A stretch of DNA of 64,000 bases from Dawidia soli (GCF_018598185.1 NZ_JAHESC010000014.1:62001-126000), one strand, 5' to 3'. Counted from the first letter of the stretch, positions 18,114 to 26,290 are shown. The notes: generated from the sequence alone by a model not told the origin. Made by a program: numbers and translations.

Positions 18114-19679
18114 ATGATGAAAACGTTAACAAACAGAATCGCATTCCTGACAGCCGCTGTGCTGTTGTGCGCTACCGCGCAGGCCCAGACACCTCCTGCC
18201 ACCTGGCAAGAGCATTGGTTTGAACACAACCAGGTAGTGAATCGGGTGTATTATGACAACGATGTGGCGGTGTACTACGACAACAACGTCAGCGCAAGCG
18301 TTACGTGGCCTTTCCAATACATGGGTGACGTATGGCGTTACACCAAAAGTGTATACGGAAACTATGGCACTGAAAACCGTCTGTACGCGATCTTCCACAC
18401 CGGTCGTTACAGCGGTGGGCATCCGTCCACGTACTTCGACGCCGGCCACGATTATCGAAATGTGACGGACTGCGGCCCGGGCCCGTGGACCAGCGGCGCC
18501 GGCAACGACCTGGATCTGACTACGCACGAGGTGAGCCACATCGTGGAAGGTGCTTCGAAAGGTATTAAGGGTTCGCCGCACCGCCCGCTGTGGGGCGACA
18601 GCAAGTGGGCCGAGATCTTTAACTACGACGTCTATGTAGGGTTGGGGCGTACCAACGACGTAACGCGCTGGTACAACCTGATGATCAATACCAGCGACAA
18701 CTTTCCGCGCGCGAACACCTACTGGTTCCGCGATTGGTTCTACCCTATCTATGCCAACCACGGTGGTACTGCATTGCTGAACAACTACTTCGTGCTGCTG
18801 GCGCAGTCCTTTCCCAAGAATGGCAACACCTATTCACGCGATATGAACTGGGGTGAGTTTGTGCATTTCTGGAGCGGTGCTGCCAACGCCAACCTTAAAG
18901 CGCAGGCGACGCTTGCCTTCGGATGGCCTGCCGAGTGGGAAACTCAATTCGTTCAGGCACAACATCAATTCCCGTTTCCATACAATACGGTAAACTATGG
19001 TAATGACATTACCAACCTTGGAGGCAGTGTTAGCGCGCAGTATAGCGACTCGCCGGCGGCCGAAGGGATTGCCAACCTCATTGACAACAACCATAACACC
19101 AAGTACCTGACGTTCCACAATGCGGCCTGGGTACAATATCAGGCTACGGGCAACTTCGTTGTTGACCATTACAGCGTTACGTCAGCCAACGATGCGGCTG
19201 AGCGCGATCCGCTCAGCTGGACGCTGCAGGGCAGCACAAACGGTACGACCTGGACGAACCTGGATTCGCGCAGTGGCGAAGATTTTCCCTATCGTTACCA
19301 AAAGCGTGTGTTTACCTTTACCAATAGCACGTCGTACCGCTATTATCGTCTTACTTTCAATAACAACAGTGGCTCGCTGCTCCAACTCGCCGAACTTGAG
19401 TTCTTCGAAAAAGGTACAGCTGCCGCTACGGCCAGCAAGACCGCTCCCGGGGTTGTCAGTGGCGTGTACCCCAATCCGTCGGCCGATAAGGTCATCGTAA
19501 GATTCGAGGGTACTCATGCTATGCTCACTATTGCCGACGCTCAAGGTAATACTGTGGTCCCCGCGAAAGCGGTAGCTTCGGGTGAAGCTGTCAACCTCTC
19601 TCATTTGAAAGAAGGATTGTACTTCATCCACCTGGACGTAGACGGCGTGAAGAAAACGGAAAGACTGTTGAAGAAATGA
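18114..19679 (+). CDS. Secreted HExxH metallopeptidase-like protein with discoidin and T9SS sorting domains
   Basis: 521 residues. A signal peptide (1-25, ending TAQAQ) is followed by a domain with HEVSH at 138-142 and a downstream acidic residue in KWAEIFNYD near 167, resembling basic secretory protein-type metallopeptidases. Residues about 295-435 form an F5/8 type C (discoidin/CBM32-like) domain (AEGIANLIDNNHNTKYLTF ... YRYYRLTFNNNSGS). The last 75 residues (SGVYPNPSADKVIVRF ... KKTERLLKK) are a type A T9SS C-terminal sorting domain. It is therefore exported through the type IX system and probably acts on a surface or extracellular polymer. Peptidase activity is inferred from the motif alone. 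Confidence 0.85.
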   Translation: MMKTLTNRIAFLTAAVLLCATAQAQTPPATWQEHWFEHNQVVNRVYYDNDVAVYYDNNVSASVTWPFQYMGDVWRYTKSVYGNYGTENRLYAIFHTGRYSGGHPSTYFDAGHDYRNVTDCGPGPWTSGAGNDLDLTTHEVSHIVEGASKGIKGSPHRPLWGDSKWAEIFNYDVYVGLGRTNDVTRWYNLMINTSDNFPRANTYWFRDWFYPIYANHGGTALLNNYFVLLAQSFPKNGNTYSRDMNWGEFVHFWSGAANANLKAQATLAFGWPAEWETQFVQAQHQFPFPYNTVNYGNDITNLGGSVSAQYSDSPAAEGIANLIDNNHNTKYLTFHNAAWVQYQATGNFVVDHYSVTSANDAAERDPLSWTLQGSTNGTTWTNLDSRSGEDFPYRYQKRVFTFTNSTSYRYYRLTFNNNSGSLLQLAELEFFEKGTAAATASKTAPGVVSGVYPNPSADKVIVRFEGTHAMLTIADAQGNTVVPAKAVASGEAVNLSHLKEGLYFIHLDVDGVKKTERLLKK

Positions 19680-19686
19680 CCTCTAT

Positions 19687-19729
19687 ACAGGGAGCCTGTC
19701 CGCCTGGCAAGCTCCCTGTTAATGTTTTT
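19687..19729 (+). terminator. Rho-independent terminator
   Basis: ACAGGGAGC (19687-19695) pairs perfectly with GCTCCCTGT (19711-19719) and is followed by TAATGTTTTT. The upstream ATG option of the next gene (19722) lies inside this U-tract, which argues for the later start. Confidence 0.8.
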
Positions 19730-19778
19730 AAAACCGGGTTTTCGTGCCTACATTTCCGGCTGGTTATCCGCCGTATCC

Positions 19779-20873
19779 ATGCTGTCATACAAGTTTCGAA
19801 GCAATATATTCCAGATCGTTTCTTTTGGTGTGATCTGGGGCTGTGCCGGTTTAGTCTATAGTATTCTTGAAAAGGGCATTCTTGGAGATCAAACGTATTA
19901 CCCCGCCACCGGAAACCCGTATCGATTCGAAGATACAGTTTTTACTACGTTCTTGTTGACAACAGTACTGGGGCTGGTTGTCGGTACGCTGGAGGCTATG
20001 TATTTGCGCGGGTTGTTCAGCCGGATGAGCTTAGCCCAGAAAATCATATTCAAAACGCTGCTTTACCTGGTTATCCTTGTGGTGATGCTGATGATCATTA
20101 CCACGATCTATAGTGCTGTCGTTCTTAAAACCCATCTTTTCGATTCCGAGGCGCTTCACGATGTCCGGCTCTTTATTACCAGCGGTGCCTTTTGGCGTGT
20201 GGAGGTCTACATGGCGGCCGTCATTGTCGTATCTTTATTCTATTCAGAAGTAAGTCAAAACCTTGGCCCGGCGGTGCTTCTCAATTTCCTGACGGGCCGG
20301 TACCACACGCCGCGTGAAGAGGAAAGGATCTTTATGTTCCTGGATATGAAATCGTCTACGACGATCGCTGAAAAAATAGGACACTTAAAATACTTCAATA
20401 TGCTGAAGGCCTATTTTGCCGATCTGTCGGATCCTATCCTGCGGCATGAGGGTGAGATCTATCAGTATGTCGGCGATGAAATCGTCATCTCGTGGCGTTT
20501 GCAGAAGGGATTGAAAGACGCGCACTGCGTTCAGTGTTTTTATGATATGCAGCGGGCGCTTGAACATCGGAAAGCCTATTACCTAGAGAAGTTCGGAGTC
20601 GCACCGGCCTTTAAAGCCGGTCTCCATTATGGTAAGGTCACTACGGGTGAGATCGGCGTGATCAAGAAAGACATCATCTTTACCGGTGACGTACTAAACG
20701 CTACGGCCCGGATACAGTCGCTTTGCAATAGCCACCAGGTCGACATCCTGATCTCCGGGGTGCTCCTGCAGCGTCTCGATCTTTCAGACAGGTGTAGTGT
20801 TCTATCGCTGGGAGAAAGCGAGCTGCGTGGCCGGGGGGAAAAACTAGCGTTGTATACGCTTCAGCCACAATAA
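19779..20873 (+). CDS. Membrane-bound class III adenylate/guanylate cyclase
   Basis: 364 residues from the ATG at 19779. Four to five transmembrane helices (about 10-160) are followed by a cytosolic cyclase homology domain. Catalytic parts are present: FLDMKSSTT (first metal Asp), YQYVGDEIVISW (second metal Asp), and LNATARIQ, which supplies the Asn and Arg that stabilise the transition state. It should make cAMP (or cGMP) from the nucleotide triphosphate at the inner membrane. This N-terminal membrane design without HAMP is frequent in Bacteroidota. It stands alone between a terminator and a long non-coding stretch. Confidence 0.9.
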   Translation: MLSYKFRSNIFQIVSFGVIWGCAGLVYSILEKGILGDQTYYPATGNPYRFEDTVFTTFLLTTVLGLVVGTLEAMYLRGLFSRMSLAQKIIFKTLLYLVILVVMLMIITTIYSAVVLKTHLFDSEALHDVRLFITSGAFWRVEVYMAAVIVVSLFYSEVSQNLGPAVLLNFLTGRYHTPREEERIFMFLDMKSSTTIAEKIGHLKYFNMLKAYFADLSDPILRHEGEIYQYVGDEIVISWRLQKGLKDAHCVQCFYDMQRALEHRKAYYLEKFGVAPAFKAGLHYGKVTTGEIGVIKKDIIFTGDVLNATARIQSLCNSHQVDILISGVLLQRLDLSDRCSVLSLGESELRGRGEKLALYTLQPQ

Positions 20874-21298
20874 CGCGGTCAGAAACGCAGAGATCTGGAA
20901 CACGAGGGGTTCCTACTCTCGAGTGTTTCCGATTCTACAGCGATTGATCGTACTGACCGGTATGAGGCCGTGCCGCACAAATGCGATCGCTGAACATCCT
21001 ATGAGCAGCCAACAACTACTTTCCGACCTAAGAAAGAATATTATTCACATGATGTAGTACACCGAACATCGCCCATGGCAAAGTGTACGAATATACCTAT
21101 TCTTCCCGATTATGTCATTCAAGCTGGAATGTTCGTAATTGCTCATGATAGTTCTTTTCCATAATTACTTCCGTTTTATACAATGGTATTTGGTGGAGCC
21201 CGGTAAGACTCTTTCCCAAGGTAAGTTTCACGTTCAAAATAAAGATTTTGCCATGCTCTTTCTTCCTATTTTTACTCTTGCATCCAAAATATACAGTT
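20874..21298. other. 425-bp non-coding region
   Basis: No gene is supported; short frames on either strand have no domain. At 20895-20930 an imperfect inverted repeat (GGAACACGAG / CTCGAGTGTTTCC) may end the cyclase transcript. The right end holds a promoter, listed separately. Confidence 0.5.
21247..21280 (+). promoter_or_regulatory. Promoter of the T9SS/S74 fibre gene pair
   Basis: TTTG at 21247-21250, a 22-bp spacer and TACTCTTG at 21273-21280 (one mismatch to TAnnTTTG), 19 bp before the ATG at 21299. Confidence 0.55.
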
Positions 21299-21772
21299 AT
21301 GTCGGCAAAAGTGCTGTTCACTTGGGGGATCCTATCACTTTGCCTATTAGGAGGCCGTGATCTTTATGGCCAGAACACCGTGGCGGCCGCCGGGGGACAA
21401 ATTTCAGCGCACAGTGGCACGGTCAGTTTTACCGTTGGCCAGATAGCCGTCCTGGCTATAGAATCAGGATCCGGTAAGGCGCAGGAAGGTGTGCAGCAAC
21501 CGCTCGATACCTCTTCGGAAACACCTGTGGACGCAGGGATCTGGATGTATCCCAATCCTACTGTAAACGCTTCTGTAAATTTAAAAATAACACTTCCCAA
21601 TCCAGAAACTTATACCTATCAAGTTGCTGACATGAATGGGAAACTCCTTGCTAAGGGATCGGTCAAAGAACAAGTTTCCTCCATTTCATTATCGGCTATA
21701 GCTTCCGCTGTCTATATCATCCAGGTTACGGGAGGTGGAACCACAAAGACATTCAAGATCATAAAGAAATAA
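21299..21772 (+). CDS. Small T9SS-exported protein
   Basis: 157 residues from the ATG at 21299. A signal peptide (LFTWGILSLCLLGGRDLYGQ) is followed by GGQISAHSGTVSFTVGQIAV...AQEGVQQPLD, a recurrent Bacteroidota family often placed beside collagen-like/S74 fibre proteins. A type A sorting domain (WMYPNPTVNASVNL ... GGTTKTFKIIKK) ends the protein. It precedes the S74 protein by 9 bp and is surely co-transcribed. Function unknown; probably a surface partner of the fibre. Confidence 0.85.
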   Translation: MSAKVLFTWGILSLCLLGGRDLYGQNTVAAAGGQISAHSGTVSFTVGQIAVLAIESGSGKAQEGVQQPLDTSSETPVDAGIWMYPNPTVNASVNLKITLPNPETYTYQVADMNGKLLAKGSVKEQVSSISLSAIASAVYIIQVTGGGTTKTFKIIKK

Positions 21773-21781
21773 TTTATTGAT

Positions 21782-24229
21782 ATGAAACAAATAGCGTATA
21801 GGATGAGCGATACATCGGGTATTGCTTATTTCCTTTTTTTCGTCGGTTTCATTATGCCGTCGATCCTTTGGGGGCAAGTGCCGGAGAAAATGACTTACCA
21901 GGCGGTTGTACGCAATAGTGAAGGGGAATTGATGTCCAAATCGGCAATCGGGGTACGCATCAGTGTTCTACAGGATCCGCTTTCCGATGATGCTGTTTAC
22001 CAGGAAACCCATGCATCCGCCAGCAACGAAAACGGACTTATTACGATCATGATCGGAGACGGCACCGCGCAGGTGGGTACGTTTGCCGGGATTGATTGGG
22101 CGTCCGGGCCATTCTATATCCGAACGGAAATAGACCCATCTGGCGGAAAGAACTATACGCTGACAGGTACGCAGCAACTGATGAGCGTACCATATGCACT
22201 GTATGCAAAAACCTCGGGAAGCTCAATCCCCGGCCCCCAAGGTCCCGAAGGTCCGGAAGGCCCGCAGGGTCCGGAGGGTCCGCAAGGTGTTCAGGGACTC
22301 CATGGCAAGACTCTGCTCAACGGAACGGCTAACCCTTCTGCCGCGGAAGGCACCACGGGAGACTTTTATTTTAACACCTCCACGAGCCGTCTCTTTGGCC
22401 CTAAAACATCTTCGGGATGGGGCACGGGAGTGTCGCTCATTGGGCCGTCGGGTTCCGGGGTTGCATCCCTGAGCGTTGTCACGGCCAACGGCTTTTCGGG
22501 GACCGTTGCCAACGCAACGACCACGCCGGCTATCACTTTGAAAACGCCTGTGACGGGAATATTGAAAGGCAACGGAACGGCTATAACCGCTGCTGCCGTG
22601 GCGGATTTTCCGATCCTCAACCAAAACACGACGGGCAATGCCGCCACCGTCACCACGAATGCTAACCTGACGGGACCGGTTACGAGTGTTGGAAATGCCA
22701 CTGCCATTGGCAATGGCGTCATTACAACAGCAATGCTTGCCGATGTGAATACCACTATTGGAACTTTTAACCGGGTAACGGTTAACGCCAAAGGACAGGT
22801 AACAGCCGCTTCGAATGTGCCTGCTGAAAATGCACTGACGTTCTCCACGGGCCTGACCCGTGCCACGAATACGATCACGAACAACCTGAGTACCGGCAAA
22901 GCCGGAGGCCAGAGCGTGATCGGTGGTACCGCCGCTTCTGAAAACCTTTCGCTGTCTTCCACGACTAACGCAACGAAAGGCAGGATCATCTTTGGTACCA
23001 GTGCATACAGCGAGATCAATAACCGGTTAGGCATCGGCACCCAGTCTCCATCGACCAGCCTCGACGTAGTTGGTACTGTGAAGATCGCGGATGGGACGCA
23101 AGGAGCTGGTAAAGTTCTTACTTCCGATGCATCGGGAACTGCCAGCTGGCAGACGCTCGCGGCCGTGACACCTGGCAGTGGATGGTCGCTTACCGGCAAT
23201 GCCGGCACAACAGACGGCGTGTCTTTCATCGGCACGACCGACAACGTTCCTCTTTCATTTCGCGTGAATAACCAGCGGGCCGGACGGCTCGATGTTGATC
23301 CCAATACCGCGAATGCCTTCTTCGGATATCAGAGCGGCATTACCATCGTCAGTGCCAAAAGAAACACAGCCGTAGGGTATCAAGCCATGATGACCACAAA
23401 CGATGACAGCTGGAATTGCACGGCGGTGGGTTGCCAGGCACTGAATGTAAGCCGAGGGGACGAAAATACGGCGGTGGGTGCCTGGAGTATGCGGGTTAAT
23501 ACTATCGGAAGCTGGAACACGAGCGTCGGAGGCGTTTCTTTACAATCGAATACCTCCGGCTCGTTCAACACTGCTATCGGCAATGGTGCCATGCATCGTA
23601 ATACAACAGGAACCAACAACGTGGCGCTGGGCTCCAGTGCACTGCTCTACCTTTACAGTGGTTCTTACAATACGGCATTGGGGTCTGGTGCCGATGTAGA
23701 TATGTTCTCTACTGACATCAGCAATGCAACGGCCATCGGAGCACTCGCTAAAGTCAATGTGAGCAACACAATGGTTTTTGGGAACAAGGATGTCGTTGCC
23801 TGGGGTTTTGGCGTTCAGCCGGGAGCTGCTGCGATACGTGTAGGTACCAATGGCACCAACGGCAACGGCGCAACATTAACACCTGGGGGTACGTGGACCA
23901 ATGCTTCGGACAGGAACCGAAAAGAGAACTTTACCCCGTTGAACGGTGCAGAGGTGTTGGAGAAGGTAGCGAGCTTATCGATAAGCCGATGGAACTATAA
24001 GGAGGAAGATCCCTCAGTATCACATATAGGCCCGATGGCGCAGGATTTTCACGCGTTGTTTCAGGTCGGTAATGACGATGTGTCGATCTCTACTATTGAC
24101 CCCTCGGGCGTTGCGCTTGCTGCCATCCAGGAGCTGATCAAGCAGAACAACGAGATGAAGGCTATGATCGCTCAGCTTCAAGCAGAGATTAAATCGCTCT
24201 CGGGATCTGAGAGAAAATCCGAGCGCTAG
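21782..24229 (+). CDS. Collagen-like fibre protein with self-cleaving S74 chaperone domain
   Basis: 815 residues. An N-terminal hydrophobic signal (YFLFFVGFIMPSILWGQ) leads to a domain of the type KMTYQAVVRNSEGELMSKSA. A collagen-like run of Gly-Pro-Gln/Glu triplets lies at 149-173, then a long Ala/Thr/Asn-rich shaft, then about seven head repeats of the type NTAVGYQAM / NTAIGNGAM / NNVALGSSAL, as in trimeric adhesins. The last 100 residues are an endosialidase-type intramolecular chaperone (peptidase S74): ASDRNRKENF supplies Ser709 and Lys714, the spacing of the known Ser-Lys dyad. The C-terminal coiled coil (IKQNNEMKAMIAQLQAEIKS) fits trimer folding and autocleavage. No T9SS domain is present on this protein. 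Confidence 0.9.
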   Translation: MKQIAYRMSDTSGIAYFLFFVGFIMPSILWGQVPEKMTYQAVVRNSEGELMSKSAIGVRISVLQDPLSDDAVYQETHASASNENGLITIMIGDGTAQVGTFAGIDWASGPFYIRTEIDPSGGKNYTLTGTQQLMSVPYALYAKTSGSSIPGPQGPEGPEGPQGPEGPQGVQGLHGKTLLNGTANPSAAEGTTGDFYFNTSTSRLFGPKTSSGWGTGVSLIGPSGSGVASLSVVTANGFSGTVANATTTPAITLKTPVTGILKGNGTAITAAAVADFPILNQNTTGNAATVTTNANLTGPVTSVGNATAIGNGVITTAMLADVNTTIGTFNRVTVNAKGQVTAASNVPAENALTFSTGLTRATNTITNNLSTGKAGGQSVIGGTAASENLSLSSTTNATKGRIIFGTSAYSEINNRLGIGTQSPSTSLDVVGTVKIADGTQGAGKVLTSDASGTASWQTLAAVTPGSGWSLTGNAGTTDGVSFIGTTDNVPLSFRVNNQRAGRLDVDPNTANAFFGYQSGITIVSAKRNTAVGYQAMMTTNDDSWNCTAVGCQALNVSRGDENTAVGAWSMRVNTIGSWNTSVGGVSLQSNTSGSFNTAIGNGAMHRNTTGTNNVALGSSALLYLYSGSYNTALGSGADVDMFSTDISNATAIGALAKVNVSNTMVFGNKDVVAWGFGVQPGAAAIRVGTNGTNGNGATLTPGGTWTNASDRNRKENFTPLNGAEVLEKVASLSISRWNYKEEDPSVSHIGPMAQDFHALFQVGNDDVSISTIDPSGVALAAIQELIKQNNEMKAMIAQLQAEIKSLSGSERKSER

Positions 24230-24303
24230 AAAGTATGTTTTCGAGTGCTATGGAGCGTGCAGAGATGTTTGATGTTGATATCACCCCTGGGTAAATCAGC
24301 GTT

Positions 24304-24627
24304 ATGACAGAGAGATCAAAATATCAGTTAATGGCTCTAGGGACACTAGCCATATTGGTTTCCTGGATCCTGTTCTTGGGCATTTTTTGTAAAGATCGAA
24401 TAGTTGTTACCACCCTTGCTACAACGGGACCTGATTTTAGGGTAGTGCTCGGGAATCTCAAATTAAAGCTGCAAACGCCAGACTCGATCGATATGGATGT
24501 CACGGGTGTGATGGTTTCTGACAAGAGTATGGATGATATTGACAATTATCTGCAGAGCAACTATCGAGCATTTGGTGACTACTTTCTCTTAACTGTGCAT
24601 GTTCTCATAATATACAATTTAGCCTGA
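24304..24627 (+). CDS. Small membrane protein of unknown function
   Basis: 107 residues with one clear N-terminal transmembrane helix (LMALGTLAILVSWILFLGIF) and a second hydrophobic stretch at the C-terminus (YFLLTVHVLIIYNLA). No family is recognised. Base use is AT-rich compared with the fibre gene upstream, which marks the start of the low-GC patch. It could be a real acquired gene or a chance frame. Confidence 0.4.
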   Translation: MTERSKYQLMALGTLAILVSWILFLGIFCKDRIVVTTLATTGPDFRVVLGNLKLKLQTPDSIDMDVTGVMVSDKSMDDIDNYLQSNYRAFGDYFLLTVHVLIIYNLA

Positions 24628-24663
24628 TATCTAAAGATACGAAGTTTAACAGCCTTAAAACGA

Positions 24664-24746
24664 AAAAGGCAACATCTCTGTTGCCTTTTCTTCAAGTAGA
24701 CTGGAGGGGTGCTGCACGCGTGCTCGCTGAATTCCGATCTGCAGAT
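24664..24746. repeat. Imperfect direct repeat A (hairpin plus conserved tail)
   Basis: The hairpin AAAAGGCAAC / GTTGCCTTTT (24664-24689) is a good terminator. It is followed from 24694 by a tail starting AAGTAGACTGGA and containing GGTGCTGCA, GTGCTCGCTG and CGATCTGCA. The same hairpin-plus-tail order recurs at 25380-25466 on the other side of the SUKH gene; by eye about 40 of 52 tail positions agree. Confidence 0.7.
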
Positions 24747-24776
24747 TCTTCAAAGACTCGACGGATCAACTGGCGG

Positions 24777-25250
24777 CTACTTCCCAAACTTAGAATTAAT
24801 TCCATGGACCGACAATTCCGCTAATAAATAACTTGAGAACGATTCAGAAATTCTTCTAAATTCTGGCGTTTTATATACCTCTGAATAACTAAACACCTGG
24901 GGATCATCTCCATCTAATAGCTTAAAGAAATTGAACTGATATCCTTGATGCATGCTAAATACAAATGCATCGGAAGGTAGCATCAGACCAGTGTTATTCT
25001 CCTCTAATAGGTCATTTGCATACTTGCCTAAATCAAGTATGTCAGGATAAAAACAATCTGTTCCGACATTAAATCTTCCAGAGTATTTTCCCATACTTAA
25101 TAAGTATTCTTTGTAAGCAACTGGCAAATTGCTTTTAACCTGATGCTCCAAATTATCAACTTCGGCCTTCGAACACGGGATTAGACCAATGCAATTTTCT
25201 TCAAGTATATTTAAAACGTCTTTTAGGTATTTATTGAGCATTTTCGACAT
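24777..25250 (-). CDS. SMI1/KNR4 (SUKH) family protein, probable immunity protein
   Basis: 157 residues from the ATG at 25250; a GTG 15 bp upstream is possible. The order LGKYLLS-type helix, then CSKAEVDNLEHQVKSNLPVAYKEYLLSMGKYSGRF and SMHQGYQFNFFKLLDGDDPQVFSYSE, is the SUKH-domain pattern. SUKH proteins are the most common immunity proteins against polymorphic and contact-dependent toxins. No toxin gene lies next to it, so it may be an orphan immunity gene. It is distinctly AT-rich and is flanked by direct repeats A and B, both signs of acquisition. Confidence 0.85.
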   Translation of the reverse strand: MSKMLNKYLKDVLNILEENCIGLIPCSKAEVDNLEHQVKSNLPVAYKEYLLSMGKYSGRFNVGTDCFYPDILDLGKYANDLLEENNTGLMLPSDAFVFSMHQGYQFNFFKLLDGDDPQVFSYSEVYKTPEFRRISESFSSYLLAELSVHGINSKFGK

Positions 25251-25379
25251 CTTAAAAGATTCCACTTAAATACCTTAAAACTCTTTAACCAATTGATCGA
25301 TTACCGACTGACAAGATTCCCGGTGCCATCCTATCATTAGGACGAATAAAACAGAAAGATTCAAAGGTTACAAAATAAA

Positions 25380-25466
25380 AAAGCAAACTGCGAAAAGTTT
25401 GCTCTTCTATCGAAAAAGTAGACTGGACGGTGCTGCATTAGTGCTCGCTGGACCTCGATCTGCAAA
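25380..25466. repeat. Imperfect direct repeat B (hairpin plus conserved tail)
   Basis: The hairpin AGCAAACT / AGTTTGCT (25382-25403) is followed from 25416 by AAGTAGACTGGA, GGTGCTGCA, GTGCTCGCTG and CGATCTGCA, as in repeat A. To its right lies TTTCGATTCCTG, which resembles a tRNA T-loop; ends GACTGGA and TTCAGTC could pair, but no cloverleaf forms. Confidence 0.7.
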
Positions 25467-25503
25467 TATTTACAGGCGTTTCGATTCCTGTTCAGTCGGA
25501 CAC

Positions 25504-25541
25504 AAAAAAGCCCCCTAATTTCCACAATTAGAAGGCTTTTT
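25504..25541 (-). terminator. Terminator of the minus-strand tRNA array
   Basis: AAAAAAGCC...CTAATT pairs with AATTAG...GGCTTTTT across a short loop. It lies just past the 3' end of the last tRNA copy and works in either direction. Confidence 0.8.
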
Positions 25542-25546
25542 AGTAG

Positions 25547-25625
25547 TAGCGGGGACAGGACTCGAACCTGTGTCCGCCTTTTGGCGGATATGAGCCCAAC
25601 GAGCTACCAACTGCTCCACCCCGCG
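25547..25625 (-). pseudogene. Altered initiator tRNA copy 1 (palindrome in anticodon arm)
   Basis: The 79-nt copy matches the intact tRNA at 26327-26399 in its acceptor stem, D arm, 5' half of the anticodon arm with CAT, and T arm. The 3' anticodon strand and variable loop (10 nt) are replaced by a 16-nt palindrome, TCCGCC-N4-GGCGGA, with an AAAA loop on the tRNA strand. The stem TTGGG can no longer pair with CCCAA, so a normal cloverleaf cannot form. Probably non-functional as a tRNA. It starts two bases after the stop codon of GIY-YIG gene 1. Confidence 0.75.
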
Positions 25626-25626
25626 A

Positions 25627-25878
25627 TTACTGATTTAAGATTTCCTTTCTTATAAATTCTTGGCCACGAGCCGACTTGAGCTGCTTCTCTCTCCGCATTG
25701 CTTCGGCTTTTGTTTCAAAAACTTCTGTATGTACGAGTGTCCAGGGTCGGAATTTTATGGTCCATCCTTTAGTTGCAAGTTCGTTGTGCGATTTCAATCG
25801 GGATTCAAGATCGCTGGTGTATCCGATATAGATTTTATCGTTCTGCAAGGAATGCAGGACATAGACATGAAATGACAT
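25627..25878 (-). CDS. GIY-YIG nuclease family protein (copy 1)
   Basis: 83 residues, a single minimal GIY-YIG domain. VYVLHSLQNDKIYIGYTSDL carries the paired Y-x-L and YIG strands, LESRLKSHN the conserved Arg, and TKAEAMRREKQLK the metal-binding Glu. The length matches the YhbQ/UPF0213-like group, which lacks a separate DNA-binding domain. It is about 96% identical in DNA to copy 2 (four amino-acid changes; most base changes are transitions), so the duplication is recent or the copies exchange sequence. It lies between two altered tRNA copies, ending at the 5' end of copy 1. Confidence 0.9.
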   Translation of the reverse strand: MSFHVYVLHSLQNDKIYIGYTSDLESRLKSHNELATKGWTIKFRPWTLVHTEVFETKAEAMRREKQLKSARGQEFIRKEILNQ

Positions 25879-25899
25879 ACAACGAATTTTAGAGTATTA

Positions 25900-25933
25900 A
25901 AAAAGAAAGGCGACCTTTTGAGTCGCCTTCTTT
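25900..25933 (-). terminator. Terminator behind tRNA copy 2
   Basis: AAGGCGAC (25907-25914) and GTCGCCTT (25922-25929) form an 8-bp stem; on the minus strand a run of T follows. The identical hairpin lies behind the intact tRNA. Confidence 0.8.
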
Positions 25934-25935
25934 AG

Positions 25936-26015
25936 TAGCGGGGGACAGGACTCGAACCTGTGTCCGCCGCCTGGCGGATATGAGCCCAACGAGCTACCAA
26001 CTGCTCCACCCCGCG
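25936..26015 (-). pseudogene. Altered initiator tRNA copy 2 (palindrome in anticodon arm)
   Basis: An 80-nt copy with the same replacement as copy 1; the palindrome loop here is AGGC on the tRNA strand. It also has one extra C between the T arm and the 3' acceptor strand. The anticodon CAT is kept but the anticodon stem is broken. It begins one base after the stop codon of GIY-YIG gene 2. Confidence 0.75.
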
Positions 26016-26016
26016 A

Positions 26017-26268
26017 TTACTGATTTAAGATTTCTTTTCTTACAAATTCTCGGCCACGAGCCGACTTGAGCTGCTTCTCTCTTCGCATCGCTTCGGTTTT
26101 TGTTTCAAAAACTTCTGTATGCACGAGTGTCCAGGGTCGGAATTTTACGGTCCATCCTTTAGTTGCTAGTTCGTTGTGCGATTTCAATCGGGATTCAAGA
26201 TCGCTGGTGTATCCGATATAGATTTTATCATTCTGCAAGGAATGCAGGACATAGACATGAAATGACAT
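26017..26268 (-). CDS. GIY-YIG nuclease family protein (copy 2)
   Basis: 83 residues, same domain and motifs as the copy at 25627-25878, differing at four residues (for example TIKFRPW is TVKFRPW here). The start lies 58 bp beyond the 3' end of the intact initiator tRNA, after a terminator hairpin; the stop TAA is one base before altered tRNA copy 2. The repeated unit of tRNA copy, hairpin and nuclease gene is about 390 bp. No other gene is co-directional within the array. Confidence 0.9.
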   Translation of the reverse strand: MSFHVYVLHSLQNDKIYIGYTSDLESRLKSHNELATKGWTVKFRPWTLVHTEVFETKTEAMRREKQLKSARGREFVRKEILNQ

Positions 26269-26290
26269 ACAACGAATTTTAGAGTATTAA

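Noticed and set aside
24694-25503. Repeats A and B as tRNA genes
   Set aside because: Repeat B has a T-loop-like motif and pairable 7-nt ends, but no D or anticodon arm forms and the T stem has mismatches; repeat A is weaker still.
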